In this document: positions 32,053-39,423 of the stretch, piece after piece
Position numbering within the stretch: the stretch's first letter is position 1
How the letters are laid out: each line of letters starts with the position of its first letter
Assembly (NCBI GenBank): GCA_024698505.1
Contig: JAILRE010000005.1
Span: 1 to 45,271 of the forward strand
Origin: Clostridiales bacterium
GTDB lineage: Bacteria > Bacillota > Clostridia > Christensenellales > CAG-138
DNA: 45,271 nt
Direction: 5' to 3'
Made by a program: the position numbers and the translations under genes
The notes under the pieces: model-generated
Told to the model about the DNA's origin: nothing
Database searches by the model: none
The model's input: the letters and a program-made list of their open reading frames with translations, nothing else

Positions 32053-32940
32053 TCATTTTTCGCGGACGCCGTCGCGGCCCTCGAAGAAGAGCGCGACCGT
32101 TCCCGGGCCGACGTAGGAGCCGGTGACGGGCTCGTACCTGACGACCATTATCTCCCTCGGCTGCCAGATCGCGGCGAGCGTATCGCGGAGGGCGTACGCG
32201 TCCTCGGGGCAGTCGGTATATGCTATGCCGACGGTCTGATCCTTCTCCCTGTCGACGAGCTCCTCGTACTTTTCGGCAAGCACGGCGAGCCCGCGCTTCC
32301 TGCCGCGCGTCTTCCCGCAGACGACGAGATGACCGCCCTCGTCGCCCTTCAGTATCGGGCGTATGCCGAGCACGGTGCCTATCAGCGCCTTGGGCGCGGA
32401 CACCCTGCCGCCGCGGTGCAGATGCATCAGATCGTCCAGCAGTACGACCTGGTAGAGGGACTGCCGCATGGAAAGGAGCCAATCGGCCGTTTCGTCGACG
32501 GTAAGACCCTTGGCGCGAAGCTCGATCGCGTGGAGCACGGCGATCCCCTCGCCGAGGGAAGCCGCAAGCGTATCCACCGTGCGGATCTTCCTTTCGGGAT
32601 AGGCCCTGCGCAGCTCCGAAGCCGCGACCTCGGAAGAATTATAGGAATTGCTTATGCCCGAGCTCATTCCCACGAAGAGCAGATCCTCCCCGCCTTTCAG
32701 GATGGGCTCGAAAAACTCGATATACCTCTGCGGAGTCACCTGGGAGGTGTGCACCCTCGTGCCGCTCTTGATGGCGGCGTAGTACTCCTCGCCGACGCCG
32801 TCCTTGAAGGCCTCGGTATCGAGGCAGGTCAGCTCCTCCCCGTTCACGGTGTAAACGAGGGGCAGTACGCCTATCCCGTGCTCCCTGAGAAGCGGCGAGG
32901 GCAGATTCGATGAGGTATCGGTAACTATCGTGAAAGCCAT
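32053..32940 (-). CDS. DegV-family fatty-acid-binding protein, third copy (FakB-like)
   Basis: 295 residues. FTIVTDTSSNLPSPLLREHG is the typical DegV start; VHTSQVTP carries the T-S ligand pair; MHLHRGGRVSAPKAL and YVGPGTVALFFEG near the end are family hallmarks. The start at 32940 follows AAAGGAGC. First gene of a two-gene DegV unit with a strong promoter that overlaps a palindromic operator at 32956-32978, so it should be regulated, unlike the DegV beside fakA. A DUF1836 gene is divergently encoded 144 bases away. Confidence 0.92.
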   Translation of the reverse strand: MAFTIVTDTSSNLPSPLLREHGIGVLPLVYTVNGEELTCLDTEAFKDGVGEEYYAAIKSGTRVHTSQVTPQRYIEFFEPILKGGEDLLFVGMSSGISNSYNSSEVAASELRRAYPERKIRTVDTLAASLGEGIAVLHAIELRAKGLTVDETADWLLSMRQSLYQVVLLDDLMHLHRGGRVSAPKALIGTVLGIRPILKGDEGGHLVVCGKTRGRKRGLAVLAEKYEELVDREKDQTVGIAYTDCPEDAYALRDTLAAIWQPREIMVVRYEPVTGSYVGPGTVALFFEGRDGVREK

Positions 32941-32955
32941 GGAAGCTCCTTTATC

Positions 32956-32978
32956 AATCTAATTTCTAAAATCAGATT
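32956..32978 (-). promoter_or_regulatory. Palindromic operator over the DegV promoter
   Basis: AATCTAATTT (32956-32965) and AAATCAGATT (32969-32978) are inverted arms with one mismatch and a 3-base centre. The palindrome overlaps the -10 and start point of the DegV promoter, a classic repressor position. It does not match the FapR or FabT consensus well. Confidence 0.6.
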
Positions 32979-33002
32979 ATCACGCAGAGTGGATTATGTC
33001 AA
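32974..33002 (-). promoter_or_regulatory. Promoter of the two-gene DegV unit
   Basis: A perfect TTGACA (33002-32997) and TAATCT (32979-32974) on the minus strand, 17 bases apart. Confidence 0.8.
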
Positions 33003-33021
33003 GTACTTTTTCAAATTATTC

Positions 33022-33050
33022 TTGAAATATCTATTTTATGATATTATAAT
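33022..33050 (+). promoter_or_regulatory. Promoter of the DUF1836 gene
   Basis: TTGAAA at 33022-33027 and TATAAT at 33045-33050, with a 17-base spacer. The -35 elements of this promoter and the divergent DegV promoter are 19 bases apart, so one bound regulator could affect both. Confidence 0.8.
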
Positions 33051-33084
33051 ATAGACAAATACATTTATTATATGGAGTCATAAT

Positions 33085-33714
33085 ATGCAGTACGACAACG
33101 ATTTCATTGAAAAAAAGCTCCGCCGCTGGGAAAAGTACCTCAACGAGTACCGCCTTCCCGCGTGGGAGGATATCCCCGATCTGGGCCTTTACATGGAGCA
33201 GGTGCTCGCGCTTCTGACGAACTACCTCGACTATCTGCCCCCCGAACTCAAGGACGAGCAGTTCATAACGGCGGCTACGATCAACAATTACGTAAGAAAC
33301 CGCTACATGCCCAAGCCCCGCAAGAAGAAATACTACCGCCTCCACATAGCGTACCTCGTAATGATCTGCACGCTGAAGCAGAGCCTCACGATAGCGACCC
33401 TGACGCAGATGATCCCGAACGACATACCCGAGGAGCGCGTGAAGGAGATCTACACCGCCTACCGCACCCGTCACCGCATTGCGGCGGAGTATTTCGTGGA
33501 TCAGGTAAGGGTCATCGCCTCGCCCATACTCCATCACGAGGAGCGCCGCACAGCCGCCTCGGTGAGCGAGACGAGCGACCTCATCTCCACCTACGCGATA
33601 CTCTCGGGCCTCTCCGGCCTCCTTGCGGAGAAGCTGCTGCTTTTAGGCTCCGCCGCGGAAAAGCCCGAAGAGAAGCCGGAACAAAAGGCCGAGGCTGAGA
33701 AAGCAAATGAGTAA
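33085..33714 (+). CDS. DUF1836 protein (putative MerR-like helix-turn-helix regulator)
   Basis: 209 residues. The family pattern is clear: W..YL...RLPAWEDIPDLGLYMEQVL, then ITAATINNYVRNRYMPKPRKKKYYRLHIAYL, resembling a MerR-type winged helix, then CTLKQSLTIATLTQMI. The C terminus is a low-complexity Glu/Lys/Ala tail (after about residue 190). The family is common in Bacillota and generally annotated as an unknown or regulatory domain. The divergent arrangement with the DegV pair suggests it regulates them or itself through the operator at 32956-32978 (inference). Ribosome site is ATATGGAG with a 7-base gap. Confidence 0.85.
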   Translation: MQYDNDFIEKKLRRWEKYLNEYRLPAWEDIPDLGLYMEQVLALLTNYLDYLPPELKDEQFITAATINNYVRNRYMPKPRKKKYYRLHIAYLVMICTLKQSLTIATLTQMIPNDIPEERVKEIYTAYRTRHRIAAEYFVDQVRVIASPILHHEERRTAASVSETSDLISTYAILSGLSGLLAEKLLLLGSAAEKPEEKPEQKAEAEKANE

Positions 33715-33717
33715 CAT

Positions 33718-33754
33718 AAAAAGCCCTTCCCGAAAAATGACGGGAGGGCTTTTT
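33718..33754. terminator. Bidirectional terminator after the DUF1836 gene
   Basis: AAAAAGCCCTTCCCG (33718-33732), an 8-base loop, CGGGAGGGCTTTTT (33741-33754). One mismatch in the stem. Works for both converging transcripts. Confidence 0.85.
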
Positions 33755-33787
33755 GCTTTCATCGTGTAATGCGGCGGCTTTCTTTTC

Positions 33788-34101
33788 GGCTATCCTTCGG
33801 CGCCGTCGTAATAGGAGCGATAAGCGGGGCGAAGATTCGGCTTCGTGACGTGAGCTCCGAAGCAATGGTCTCAATAACAACACCGAGAGTATCGGTTGTA
33901 TAGGCATACTTCTTCTTGCCCAGTATGTTCCCCCAGTCGTCATACTCATAGGTATAGGTGGCGTTGTTGGTATTGCCGGAACCGTAATACAGGTTTTCCC
34001 TAATGAGCTGGTTGGCCTCATCATACTCATAGGTGAAGCTCATGCTTCCCTGTTCTAATGCAATCCAAATAGTGTTCCGGCGGGCCCGGCCCTCTTGACA
34101 C
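33788..34101 (-). pseudogene. RHS/YD-repeat remnant, copy 1 (314-bp cassette)
   Basis: On the minus strand this encodes YEYDEANQLIRENLYYGSG...YTYEYDDWGNILGKKKYAY, the core of RHS/WapA-type YD repeats, only about two repeats long, then a short non-RHS tail (SELTSRSRIFAPLIAPI) made by reading the lipoprotein-gene end in another frame. It has no upstream RHS body and no toxin domain. The same 314 bases recur at 37309-37622 with about six differences. The sequence upstream of each copy differs completely. The last 70 bases match the end of the lipoprotein gene at 38171. I read it as a recombined fossil of an RHS locus. Confidence 0.75.
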
Positions 34102-34162
34102 GTGGTTATCCGAGCGCGGTCTTCCGGATCGCCGGGATATGCCTCTTAACTGATGCTTTTTT

Positions 34163-34642
34163 TTACTTCATCAGGAAGCCATACCAATCATCGAACCATT
34201 CGATGTATACGTGATGATTTCCCTCGGTATCCTCCGTTACAACGATCCTAGTAGAACGGCTCGAGTATCCCCAATATAAAATGGTCTCTTCGCTGACGTC
34301 CAGCCAGCTCTTTTGGTATGGGATAGGCGGGATCCCTCCTCCGTCAGCAATACTGTTGTTATAGTACTCTGCGGAGTTATTCTGTTTATTTGCGCATTTG
34401 AACAAATAATCATCCATGATCTCATCAAAGCTCATTGGACCGAAATCGATCTCATATGCATGTCTGAAGGAATCTGTGTCCCAATACAAAGCATCGTTTT
34501 CGATCTTCGCGGTATCCGGTAATTTGACGCCGAGCTTTCGGCGAAGCGCTGTTTCGGGGCGGTTAAGCAAAATAAACAGGATCATCCCTATGGCGATCAA
34601 AGCTAATAAGATTATTAGAATAATTAAGGTTTTCTTTTTCAT
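34163..34642 (-). CDS. Small single-span membrane protein A (shared head, unique body)
   Basis: 159 residues. The N terminus MKKKTLIILIILLALIAIG is a membrane anchor without a lipobox cysteine. The rest is an acidic, aromatic-rich soluble domain (about 35-159) with no family I recognise. The first dozen codons and the ribosome site are identical in DNA to those of the gene at 37634, but the bodies are unrelated. Its 3' side lies 61 bases before RHS remnant copy 1. In RHS loci, small membrane or lipoproteins beside the variable ends are often immunity proteins; that role is only inference here. Confidence 0.65.
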   Translation of the reverse strand: MKKKTLIILIILLALIAIGMILFILLNRPETALRRKLGVKLPDTAKIENDALYWDTDSFRHAYEIDFGPMSFDEIMDDYLFKCANKQNNSAEYYNNSIADGGGIPPIPYQKSWLDVSEETILYWGYSSRSTRIVVTEDTEGNHHVYIEWFDDWYGFLMK

Positions 34643-34657
34643 AAGACTACCTCCTGT
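34605..34657 (-). repeat. 53-bp head repeat, copy A
   Basis: The 53 bases covering the ribosome site (ACAGGAGGTAGTCTT on the minus strand), the ATG and the first codons (MKKKTLIILIIL) are identical to 38085-38137. Downstream of it the two genes diverge at once. Confidence 0.85.
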
Positions 34658-34683
34658 GGATCATTCGACGCCGGAAGCTGCCT

Positions 34684-35067
34684 TCATCGGTCGTTCCTTT
34701 CGATATCCGAAGCACCGAATCCTTCGTCCGAAGGGGGGACTGCGGGATCTTCCTTCCTACAATCATCGACAGGCTCCCATTTCCATACTGCAAACACGAA
34801 TAATACTGCCAAATGATACAGAACCAGATATACAGCAAAACGGATTAGGATCCTGAAACCGAGCATCCAATCGGAGATAAGAGGCCGCAGAAAAAACATC
34901 ACTTGATCGAAGGCCAAAACCCACAATACAAAAATGACTGTTGGCAAAAAGGGTTTGTGCCTCGGAACGATCCTTTCGCCGCATTTTCGGCAAACGCCGA
35001 TATTGTCCTTGGAAAAGAATGTTTTGAAAAGGCTTTTGGGATTCAGTTTTGGCGTATGATCACACAT
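34684..35067 (-). CDS. Small membrane protein with an N-terminal CxxC zinc-ribbon-like motif
   Basis: 127 residues. GVCRKCGERIVPR (about 24-36) is a half zinc-ribbon or rubredoxin-like knuckle. Two or three hydrophobic spans follow (about 40-60 and 68-94), then an acidic tail. Start at 35067 after ATAAGGAG with an 8-base gap. It is 41 bases upstream of the membrane protein A gene and probably cotranscribed with it from the promoter at 35142-35170. Function unknown. Confidence 0.6.
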   Translation of the reverse strand: MCDHTPKLNPKSLFKTFFSKDNIGVCRKCGERIVPRHKPFLPTVIFVLWVLAFDQVMFFLRPLISDWMLGFRILIRFAVYLVLYHLAVLFVFAVWKWEPVDDCRKEDPAVPPSDEGFGASDIERNDR

Positions 35068-35141
35068 GGGTTATTTCTCCTTATAGTTTATTTTCGTCCT
35101 ATGGTTGCATTACTGCTCTCATACACATAAACATATCGAGT

Positions 35142-35170
35142 ATTATTCTTCTTGAAAAGGATGATAGCAA
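35142..35170 (-). promoter_or_regulatory. Candidate promoter of the zinc-ribbon/membrane protein A unit
   Basis: TTGCTA (35170-35165) and AATAAT (35147-35142) on the minus strand, 17 bases apart. The surrounding 190 bases (35068-35257) are AT-rich and hold no other feature that I see. Confidence 0.5.
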
Positions 35171-35257
35171 CTTCTATAAATGTTTTTAATATATATACAA
35201 ATATTCAAAACATGTTATTCCATTGCGAAAACAGGAATTAGGATCAGACTTCCTACA

Positions 35258-36055
35258 TCACGCCTCCGAATACGGCATATCGTGCAGAACAAGGTAATAT
35301 CCCATAAGTTCGCCGCGGTGATTCCTGAGCGCGGTCATTTCGATAGTTTTACCAGCTGCCTCGCTGACTAACGATCGTCTCTCGTTTGGATCGCTCAAAA
35401 ACGTTTTGAACAGTTTCTGCATCTCTAACCATAAAGGGGTTTGATACAAATGCCCGAAAACCTTGTATGCCTCCCCGCGCTTCTCGGTATCGGACTCCCA
35501 TAAATCAAAAGCTTCTGACAGTCTCCGTCTTTCCCCGTGCTCTTCAAATGTGAGGATGCTCCAACGCCCTATGATCTCCGATCCTGATAAAACCTTATCA
35601 GCCATTTTGTTAATGTACCGAACCGTATGCTGACAGTCGCAGACGACGATTGGCCTTGGATCTGTATCAACTATCCTGCCGAAGGAGGCTGTCAGACGAG
35701 AAAGGGGATCGAGTTTCGGTTCTTCGTAAAGCTCTTCCGAAGTCCAATCGAAAAGATCTTTGAAATCATTGAAGCATTTTTCGCAGACCCAGCGGTGATT
35801 ATCCGGGCAATAATATGCTTTTTGAGGATGCTTCTCGTCTGTGTCGAACCGCTCATAACAAAGACTGCATTTGTCGAAGTCCTCGATCACGATAGTTCGA
35901 TCAAAAACTCTATGCTGCATACAGTTGCCGATCTGACAGGCTTCCCACGCCGTCAGGCGCCACTCTCCGTTATTAATCAGCTCGTCGATCTTTTTTGAGA
36001 CTTCATTTTTTATTTCATTGTGGGAGCATGTTTTGTTATTAACGTTGGTTTCCAT
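35258..36055 (-). CDS. Cysteine-rich zinc-binding protein with a C-terminal PAS-like domain
   Basis: 265 residues, cytoplasmic. The N-terminal half has clustered cysteines: C39 and C45 around EACQIGNCMQH, CSLCYERF (about 63-70), then YYCPDNHRWVCEKC (about 81-94), likely one or two zinc sites. The C-terminal part (about 125-262) resembles a PAS sensor: RPIVVCDCQHTVRYINKMAD, EIIGRW, and a closing strand ELMGYYLVLHDM. No output domain is attached. It starts 13 bases after the lipoprotein gene upstream with only a weak ribosome site, so translation may be coupled. Possibly a redox or small-molecule sensor; function unknown. Confidence 0.6.
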   Translation of the reverse strand: METNVNNKTCSHNEIKNEVSKKIDELINNGEWRLTAWEACQIGNCMQHRVFDRTIVIEDFDKCSLCYERFDTDEKHPQKAYYCPDNHRWVCEKCFNDFKDLFDWTSEELYEEPKLDPLSRLTASFGRIVDTDPRPIVVCDCQHTVRYINKMADKVLSGSEIIGRWSILTFEEHGERRRLSEAFDLWESDTEKRGEAYKVFGHLYQTPLWLEMQKLFKTFLSDPNERRSLVSEAAGKTIEMTALRNHRGELMGYYLVLHDMPYSEA

Positions 36056-36068
36056 AAAGCATCAAGTA

Positions 36069-37070
36069 TTACCCTTCCGTATTATTGTCATTTTCAAGTA
36101 TTCCGTACCAAAGTATCTGATCCTTGACAGAATACGGCCTAACATCAAACTCGGCACTGTTGATCCAAACATCGTCGTTTTCCGGTATAGCCACAACAAA
36201 ATACTCTTCAGAGCTGTACAGCACCCAATCCTGCTCAAAAGCCGATGCATACTTCACGGGGAAAACATAAATTTCAAAATCGTCTGTTTTATACTCTGCG
36301 GATAATACTGTTTCCGAAGAAGTCAAAGCATCCCATATGATCAGCTTATTATCCCGGATCCATGGGCTGAAAAGCAGATTGCCGTATGATGCTGTAAACC
36401 CTTCGTAATAGGAGCTGCCCATATAAACCGATTTAGATTTGTCCCGATCGTATTTGTAAAATTTCATAAGAGGACTGCCCGCTCCAATGTTCCCTGTCTT
36501 CATTCCATACCACAGCTCTCCATCAAGACTCCAGAACATATCAACGTGTTCATCCACCAACAGCTTTTTATGCCTTCCGTCAATGCCGATCCTGTACAGG
36601 GAACCGTAATGCGCTTTCAGTCTTTTATGATCTAAAACATAGAACCAATTCGGCTCATATTGAAATACTATTCCATCCCCGACAAAGGTATAAGAAAACG
36701 TGTAGTCCGCCACCACGGTTTTTTGAAGGGTGGACCTATCAAAGCGTACAAGCGTCCCGTTATCCTGACAGGGTTCGTCGGGAAGCGGAGTTAACTCAAT
36801 ACAGTATATGTATTTCTCATTGCAGCAGATGTTTTTGAACTTCCCGGCGATGATGCACACGGTTTGGTTCGTGTCCGGATCGAATTTGCAGATTCCCTCT
36901 TTATTAATCATGAAGCATTCGCCGTCGCTTTCAGCGACCAAACAGTTCCTTTGGGACTGCAGGTCGACAGTAATATTGCTTCCTCCGTCGATATTACTGC
37001 TGCATCCATGAAGAATGCCGAGGCAAATGATCAAAGCCATTACCAGAATGATGTGTTTACGTATTTTCAT
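36069..37070 (-). CDS. Lipoprotein with a beta-propeller-like body
   Basis: 333 residues. The signal MKIRKHIILVMALIICLGILHGC ends in a lipobox (ILHGC). The mature part has recurring strands (LVRFDRSTLQ, YVLDHKRLKAHYGSLYRIGIDG, WSLDGELWYGM, KFYKYDRDKSKS), reminiscent of DUF5050-like six-bladed propellers. The start at 37070 follows AAAGGAG with a 9-base gap; a longer frame upstream lacks a site. It stands upstream of the zinc/PAS gene and just downstream of a gene fragment. Likely an extracytoplasmic binding protein; ligand unknown. Confidence 0.7.
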   Translation of the reverse strand: MKIRKHIILVMALIICLGILHGCSSNIDGGSNITVDLQSQRNCLVAESDGECFMINKEGICKFDPDTNQTVCIIAGKFKNICCNEKYIYCIELTPLPDEPCQDNGTLVRFDRSTLQKTVVADYTFSYTFVGDGIVFQYEPNWFYVLDHKRLKAHYGSLYRIGIDGRHKKLLVDEHVDMFWSLDGELWYGMKTGNIGAGSPLMKFYKYDRDKSKSVYMGSSYYEGFTASYGNLLFSPWIRDNKLIIWDALTSSETVLSAEYKTDDFEIYVFPVKYASAFEQDWVLYSSEEYFVVAIPENDDVWINSAEFDVRPYSVKDQILWYGILENDNNTEG

Positions 37071-37092
37071 TATTTTGTTCTCCTTTCGGCAA

Positions 37093-37281
37093 TTATGGAT
37101 TAGGACAGTACCAAGAATATGTATCCTGTGCTCTATATGTATACGTACCCCATACGCGCTGTTTTCCAAACAAGCCATCTCTCAGGCAGTAATAGACCGC
37201 ACTTTCGCTGGTCGGATAATAGTATTGATTACAACAATAGTAGGACACTCGAAAATCGGGAAGGACTTTTTTCTGTTTTGA
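37093..37281 (-). pseudogene. 3' fragment of an unidentified gene (Tyr/Cys-rich tail)
   Basis: The minus strand is open in a frame ending ...RAQDTYSWYCPNP at 37093, with a protein-like composition (SYYCCNQYYYPTSESA, FGKQRVWGTYTYRA). Towards its 5' side it runs into the 97-bp tail repeat with no start or ribosome site. The 12 bases next to the repeat (CAATCAAAACAG) resemble the sequence between the tail repeat and the intact head copy B (CGATTAAACAG). It therefore looks like another unit of the array that lost its head. Confidence 0.4.
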
Positions 37282-37283
37282 TT

Positions 37284-37380
37284 GGTCAATGTGAGGCCGG
37301 ACATTTGAGGCTATCCTTCGGCGCCGTCGTAATAGGAGCGATAAGCGGGGCGAAGATTCGGCTTCGTGACGTGAGCTCCG
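37284..37380 (-). repeat. 97-bp tail repeat, copy 1
   Basis: Matches 38144-38240 with one mismatch. It contains the last 70 bases of the lipoprotein gene at 38171 (here fused to the RHS remnant) plus 26 bases of its downstream flank (CATTTGAG...GTCAATGTGAGG). Confidence 0.85.
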
Positions 37381-37622
37381 AAGCAATGGTCTCAATAACA
37401 ACACCGAGAGTATCGGTTGTATAGGCATACTTCTTCTTGCCCAGTATACCGCCCCAGTCGTCATACTCATAGGTATAGGTGGCATTGTTGGTATTGCCGG
37501 AGCCGTAATACAGGTTTTCCCTAATGAGCTGGTTGGCCTCATCATACTCATAGGTGAAGCTCATGCTCCCCTGTTCTAATGCAATCCAAATAGTGTTCCG
37601 GCGGGCCCGGCCCTCTTGACAC
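37309..37622 (-). pseudogene. RHS/YD-repeat remnant, copy 2 (314-bp cassette)
   Basis: The same cassette as 33788-34101, same length with no gaps and about six substitutions. The minus strand encodes ALEQGSMSFTYEYDEANQL and YTYEYDDWGGILGKKKYAY, then the non-RHS tail. An ATG at 37624 just outside would give a 112-residue open frame (37286-37624), but no ribosome site precedes it. It begins 11 bases after the stop of the lipoprotein gene at 37634. No terminal inverted repeats or target duplications flank either copy, so it is not an insertion sequence. Confidence 0.75.
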
Positions 37623-37633
37623 ATTACATTAGA

Positions 37634-38122
37634 TTAAGAACTTGTAGCTGCTTCGATATAATGCGAAGTCCCGGAAGCATTGTTGGTATAATAAATCCAG
37701 ATCTTGTATCCCCCGGAACTGTAATACTTTGCAACATGGAGTTCAGTGATGGTATAGTCAGCGTCGTTGTACTGCACTTGAATGCTGCATATTGCAACAT
37801 AACTTTTGCAATATGAACGTCGTGAAAACCATATCCCATACTCGTTCTCAAACTGTTCGTTATCAGTATTGACCAAGACTTCTGTTACACAGGTTTTCAG
37901 AAAGATGAAATTATCTTCAATTTCTTCATCGCTGTGAAAATATGTCGCTCGTTTCTCATCGTTCCAAAGTTTCCCGGAACGAACATCTTCCTGCAATTCG
38001 GCATGCAGTTGCTGAACCTCTTTTTGAGTCAAATCACCTTTTTGATCACAGGCAGCCAATAAGAGCAGAATAGAAACAACGGCTGATAAGATTATTAGAA
38101 TAATTAAGGTTTTCTTTTTCAT
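37634..38122 (-). CDS. Small lipoprotein B (shared head, unique body)
   Basis: 162 residues. MKKKTLIILIILSAVVSILLLLAAC is a lipoprotein signal with an LAAC lipobox (C25). The soluble part starts with a helical KEVQQLHAELQEDVRSGKLW and continues beta-rich to the end; no family recognised. The DNA of the ribosome site and first codons is identical to protein A at 34163, while the rest is different, including a gained lipobox. It lies between the 97-bp tail repeat and RHS remnant copy 2. A possible immunity-type lipoprotein of an orphan RHS cassette (inference). Confidence 0.65.
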   Translation of the reverse strand: MKKKTLIILIILSAVVSILLLLAACDQKGDLTQKEVQQLHAELQEDVRSGKLWNDEKRATYFHSDEEIEDNFIFLKTCVTEVLVNTDNEQFENEYGIWFSRRSYCKSYVAICSIQVQYNDADYTITELHVAKYYSSGGYKIWIYYTNNASGTSHYIEAATSS

Positions 38123-38137
38123 AAGACTACCTCCTGT
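38085..38137 (-). repeat. 53-bp head repeat, copy B
   Basis: Identical to 34605-34657. Here the repeat is followed upstream by the 26-bp flank of the tail repeat. Confidence 0.85.
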
Positions 38138-38143
38138 TTAATC

Positions 38144-38240
38144 GGTCAATGTGAGGCCGGACATTTGAGACTATCCTTCGGCGCCGTCGTAATAGGAGCG
38201 ATAAGCGGGGCGAAGATTCGGCTTCGTGACGTGAGCTCCG
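38144..38240 (-). repeat. 97-bp tail repeat, copy 2 (in its native gene)
   Basis: The 3' end of the lipoprotein gene (codons for VTKPNLRPAYRSYYDGAEG and stop) and 26 bases of flank, matching 37284-37380 with a single mismatch. This copy is in its reading frame, so it is the likely source. Confidence 0.85.
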
Positions 38241-39220
38241 GCTTCATCGAGAAGTATGGTATAGATCTCGCCCTCGGGGGTAACGCCGATCCAATAGCCG
38301 CAAGTTACATATGCAAGCTCTGAGGCCTCGACCGAACAGCCCACGAGCTCGCCCTTCATATTGTATTTGCGGACTGACCTTTCGTACACGGAATGGCCGT
38401 TCACGTGCTTCACGCATTCAAGCACGAGGTATTCATCCGAATACCAGAGAAGCCATGACCTCGTATTTGCTCCGATATCGACCGTGACCTCCCTGCCGTC
38501 GGGGAATTTGTATGTATCCTGCGGACCGCGGTTGACCTTATTGATCTCGTACTTGTATAAGAATTCGTTCTTTTGGGCATTCAGCCTGAAGCACTTATCG
38601 CCCAGTGCGATCTCGAGCCCGTCCTCAAGAGTGCGGAAGGTGATCCCGACAAGATCGTTTCCCTCATTGGCTCCCTCCGCAAACGGCAGCCTTTCCGTTT
38701 CACCCGTGCTCAGATCGTAAGCATATATCGCGTCGTTCATCGGCTCGTCGAAGGCTATGTATATCCTGTTTTCATACACGCAGAAATTATGTACGCAGGC
38801 TCTGAGATCGACGCTCTTTTCAACCGATCCGTACCTGTCATAGATGAGTATCCGGTAATTGACGTAATCGAAAATGAAGACCTTGCCTCCCGATACGGCG
38901 AACGCGGTCGGCCCCGTCAGCTCTCCGCCGTCCTCCATGCCGTAGCCGATCTCGCGTGGGCCGTCGCCTGCGCTCACGAAAAGCACCCGTTCTCCGTCAA
39001 GGACGGCGACTCCGTAGTTTTCGGGCAGCTCCCCGGCAGGGAGCGTGGGCACGGGCTCCTTGGCGGGCTCGGCAGTCGGAGCTGCGGTCCCGGTCTTTGC
39101 GGTTTTGTTTAGGGCAGTCGGCTCCGCAGTCGGAGCGGAAGCCTCCTTCCCCGGCTTGCTGCAGGCGGCAATGGAAAGCAGCATTAACAAGGTCAGAACT
39201 ATGGTAACTGTTTTTTTCAT
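38171..39220 (-). CDS. Lipoprotein with a propeller-like sensor body
   Basis: 349 residues. MKKTVTIVLTLLMLLSIAAC is a lipoprotein signal (C20). A Pro/Thr/Ala/Glu linker (TAEPTALNKTAKTG...AEPAKEPVPTLP) follows, then a beta-propeller or NHL-like body with repeated strands (ENYGVAVLDGERVLFV, GGKVFIFDYVNYRILIYDRYG, NDAIYAYDLSTGETE, KYNMKGELVG). The start follows GGGAGGACAAT, with its own promoter at 39276-39303. Its last 70 bases are the source of the tail repeat found twice elsewhere. Ligand unknown. Confidence 0.75.
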   Translation of the reverse strand: MKKTVTIVLTLLMLLSIAACSKPGKEASAPTAEPTALNKTAKTGTAAPTAEPAKEPVPTLPAGELPENYGVAVLDGERVLFVSAGDGPREIGYGMEDGGELTGPTAFAVSGGKVFIFDYVNYRILIYDRYGSVEKSVDLRACVHNFCVYENRIYIAFDEPMNDAIYAYDLSTGETERLPFAEGANEGNDLVGITFRTLEDGLEIALGDKCFRLNAQKNEFLYKYEINKVNRGPQDTYKFPDGREVTVDIGANTRSWLLWYSDEYLVLECVKHVNGHSVYERSVRKYNMKGELVGCSVEASELAYVTCGYWIGVTPEGEIYTILLDEAGAHVTKPNLRPAYRSYYDGAEG

Positions 39221-39275
39221 ATTGTCCTCCCATGCAAAAAGTTTGAAAAGACAGCTCCGGGCTCCGTCAATTTAT

Positions 39276-39303
39276 ATTATATATGCGGTTTGCTGTAAGT
39301 CAA
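39276..39303 (-). promoter_or_regulatory. Promoter of the propeller-like lipoprotein gene
   Basis: TTGACT (39303-39298) and TATAAT (39281-39276) on the minus strand, 16 bases apart. The plus-strand promoter for the divergent aminotransferase has TATAAT at 39395-39400 but no good -35. Confidence 0.75.
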
Positions 39304-39423
39304 CAGTTTATGTTTTGTATGCTTCAAAAATCAATTTTTATATACCAATAAATATATTTGAAAACCCCCTCAAAACATTGTAAAATAGGCTTGTATAATT
39401 ATACCCTTTATGGAGGTAGCAAT

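Noticed and set aside
33788..34101. Insertion sequence or MITE
   Set aside because: The 314-bp cassette has no terminal inverted repeats or target duplications, and its content is coding RHS sequence. Recombination is the simpler explanation.
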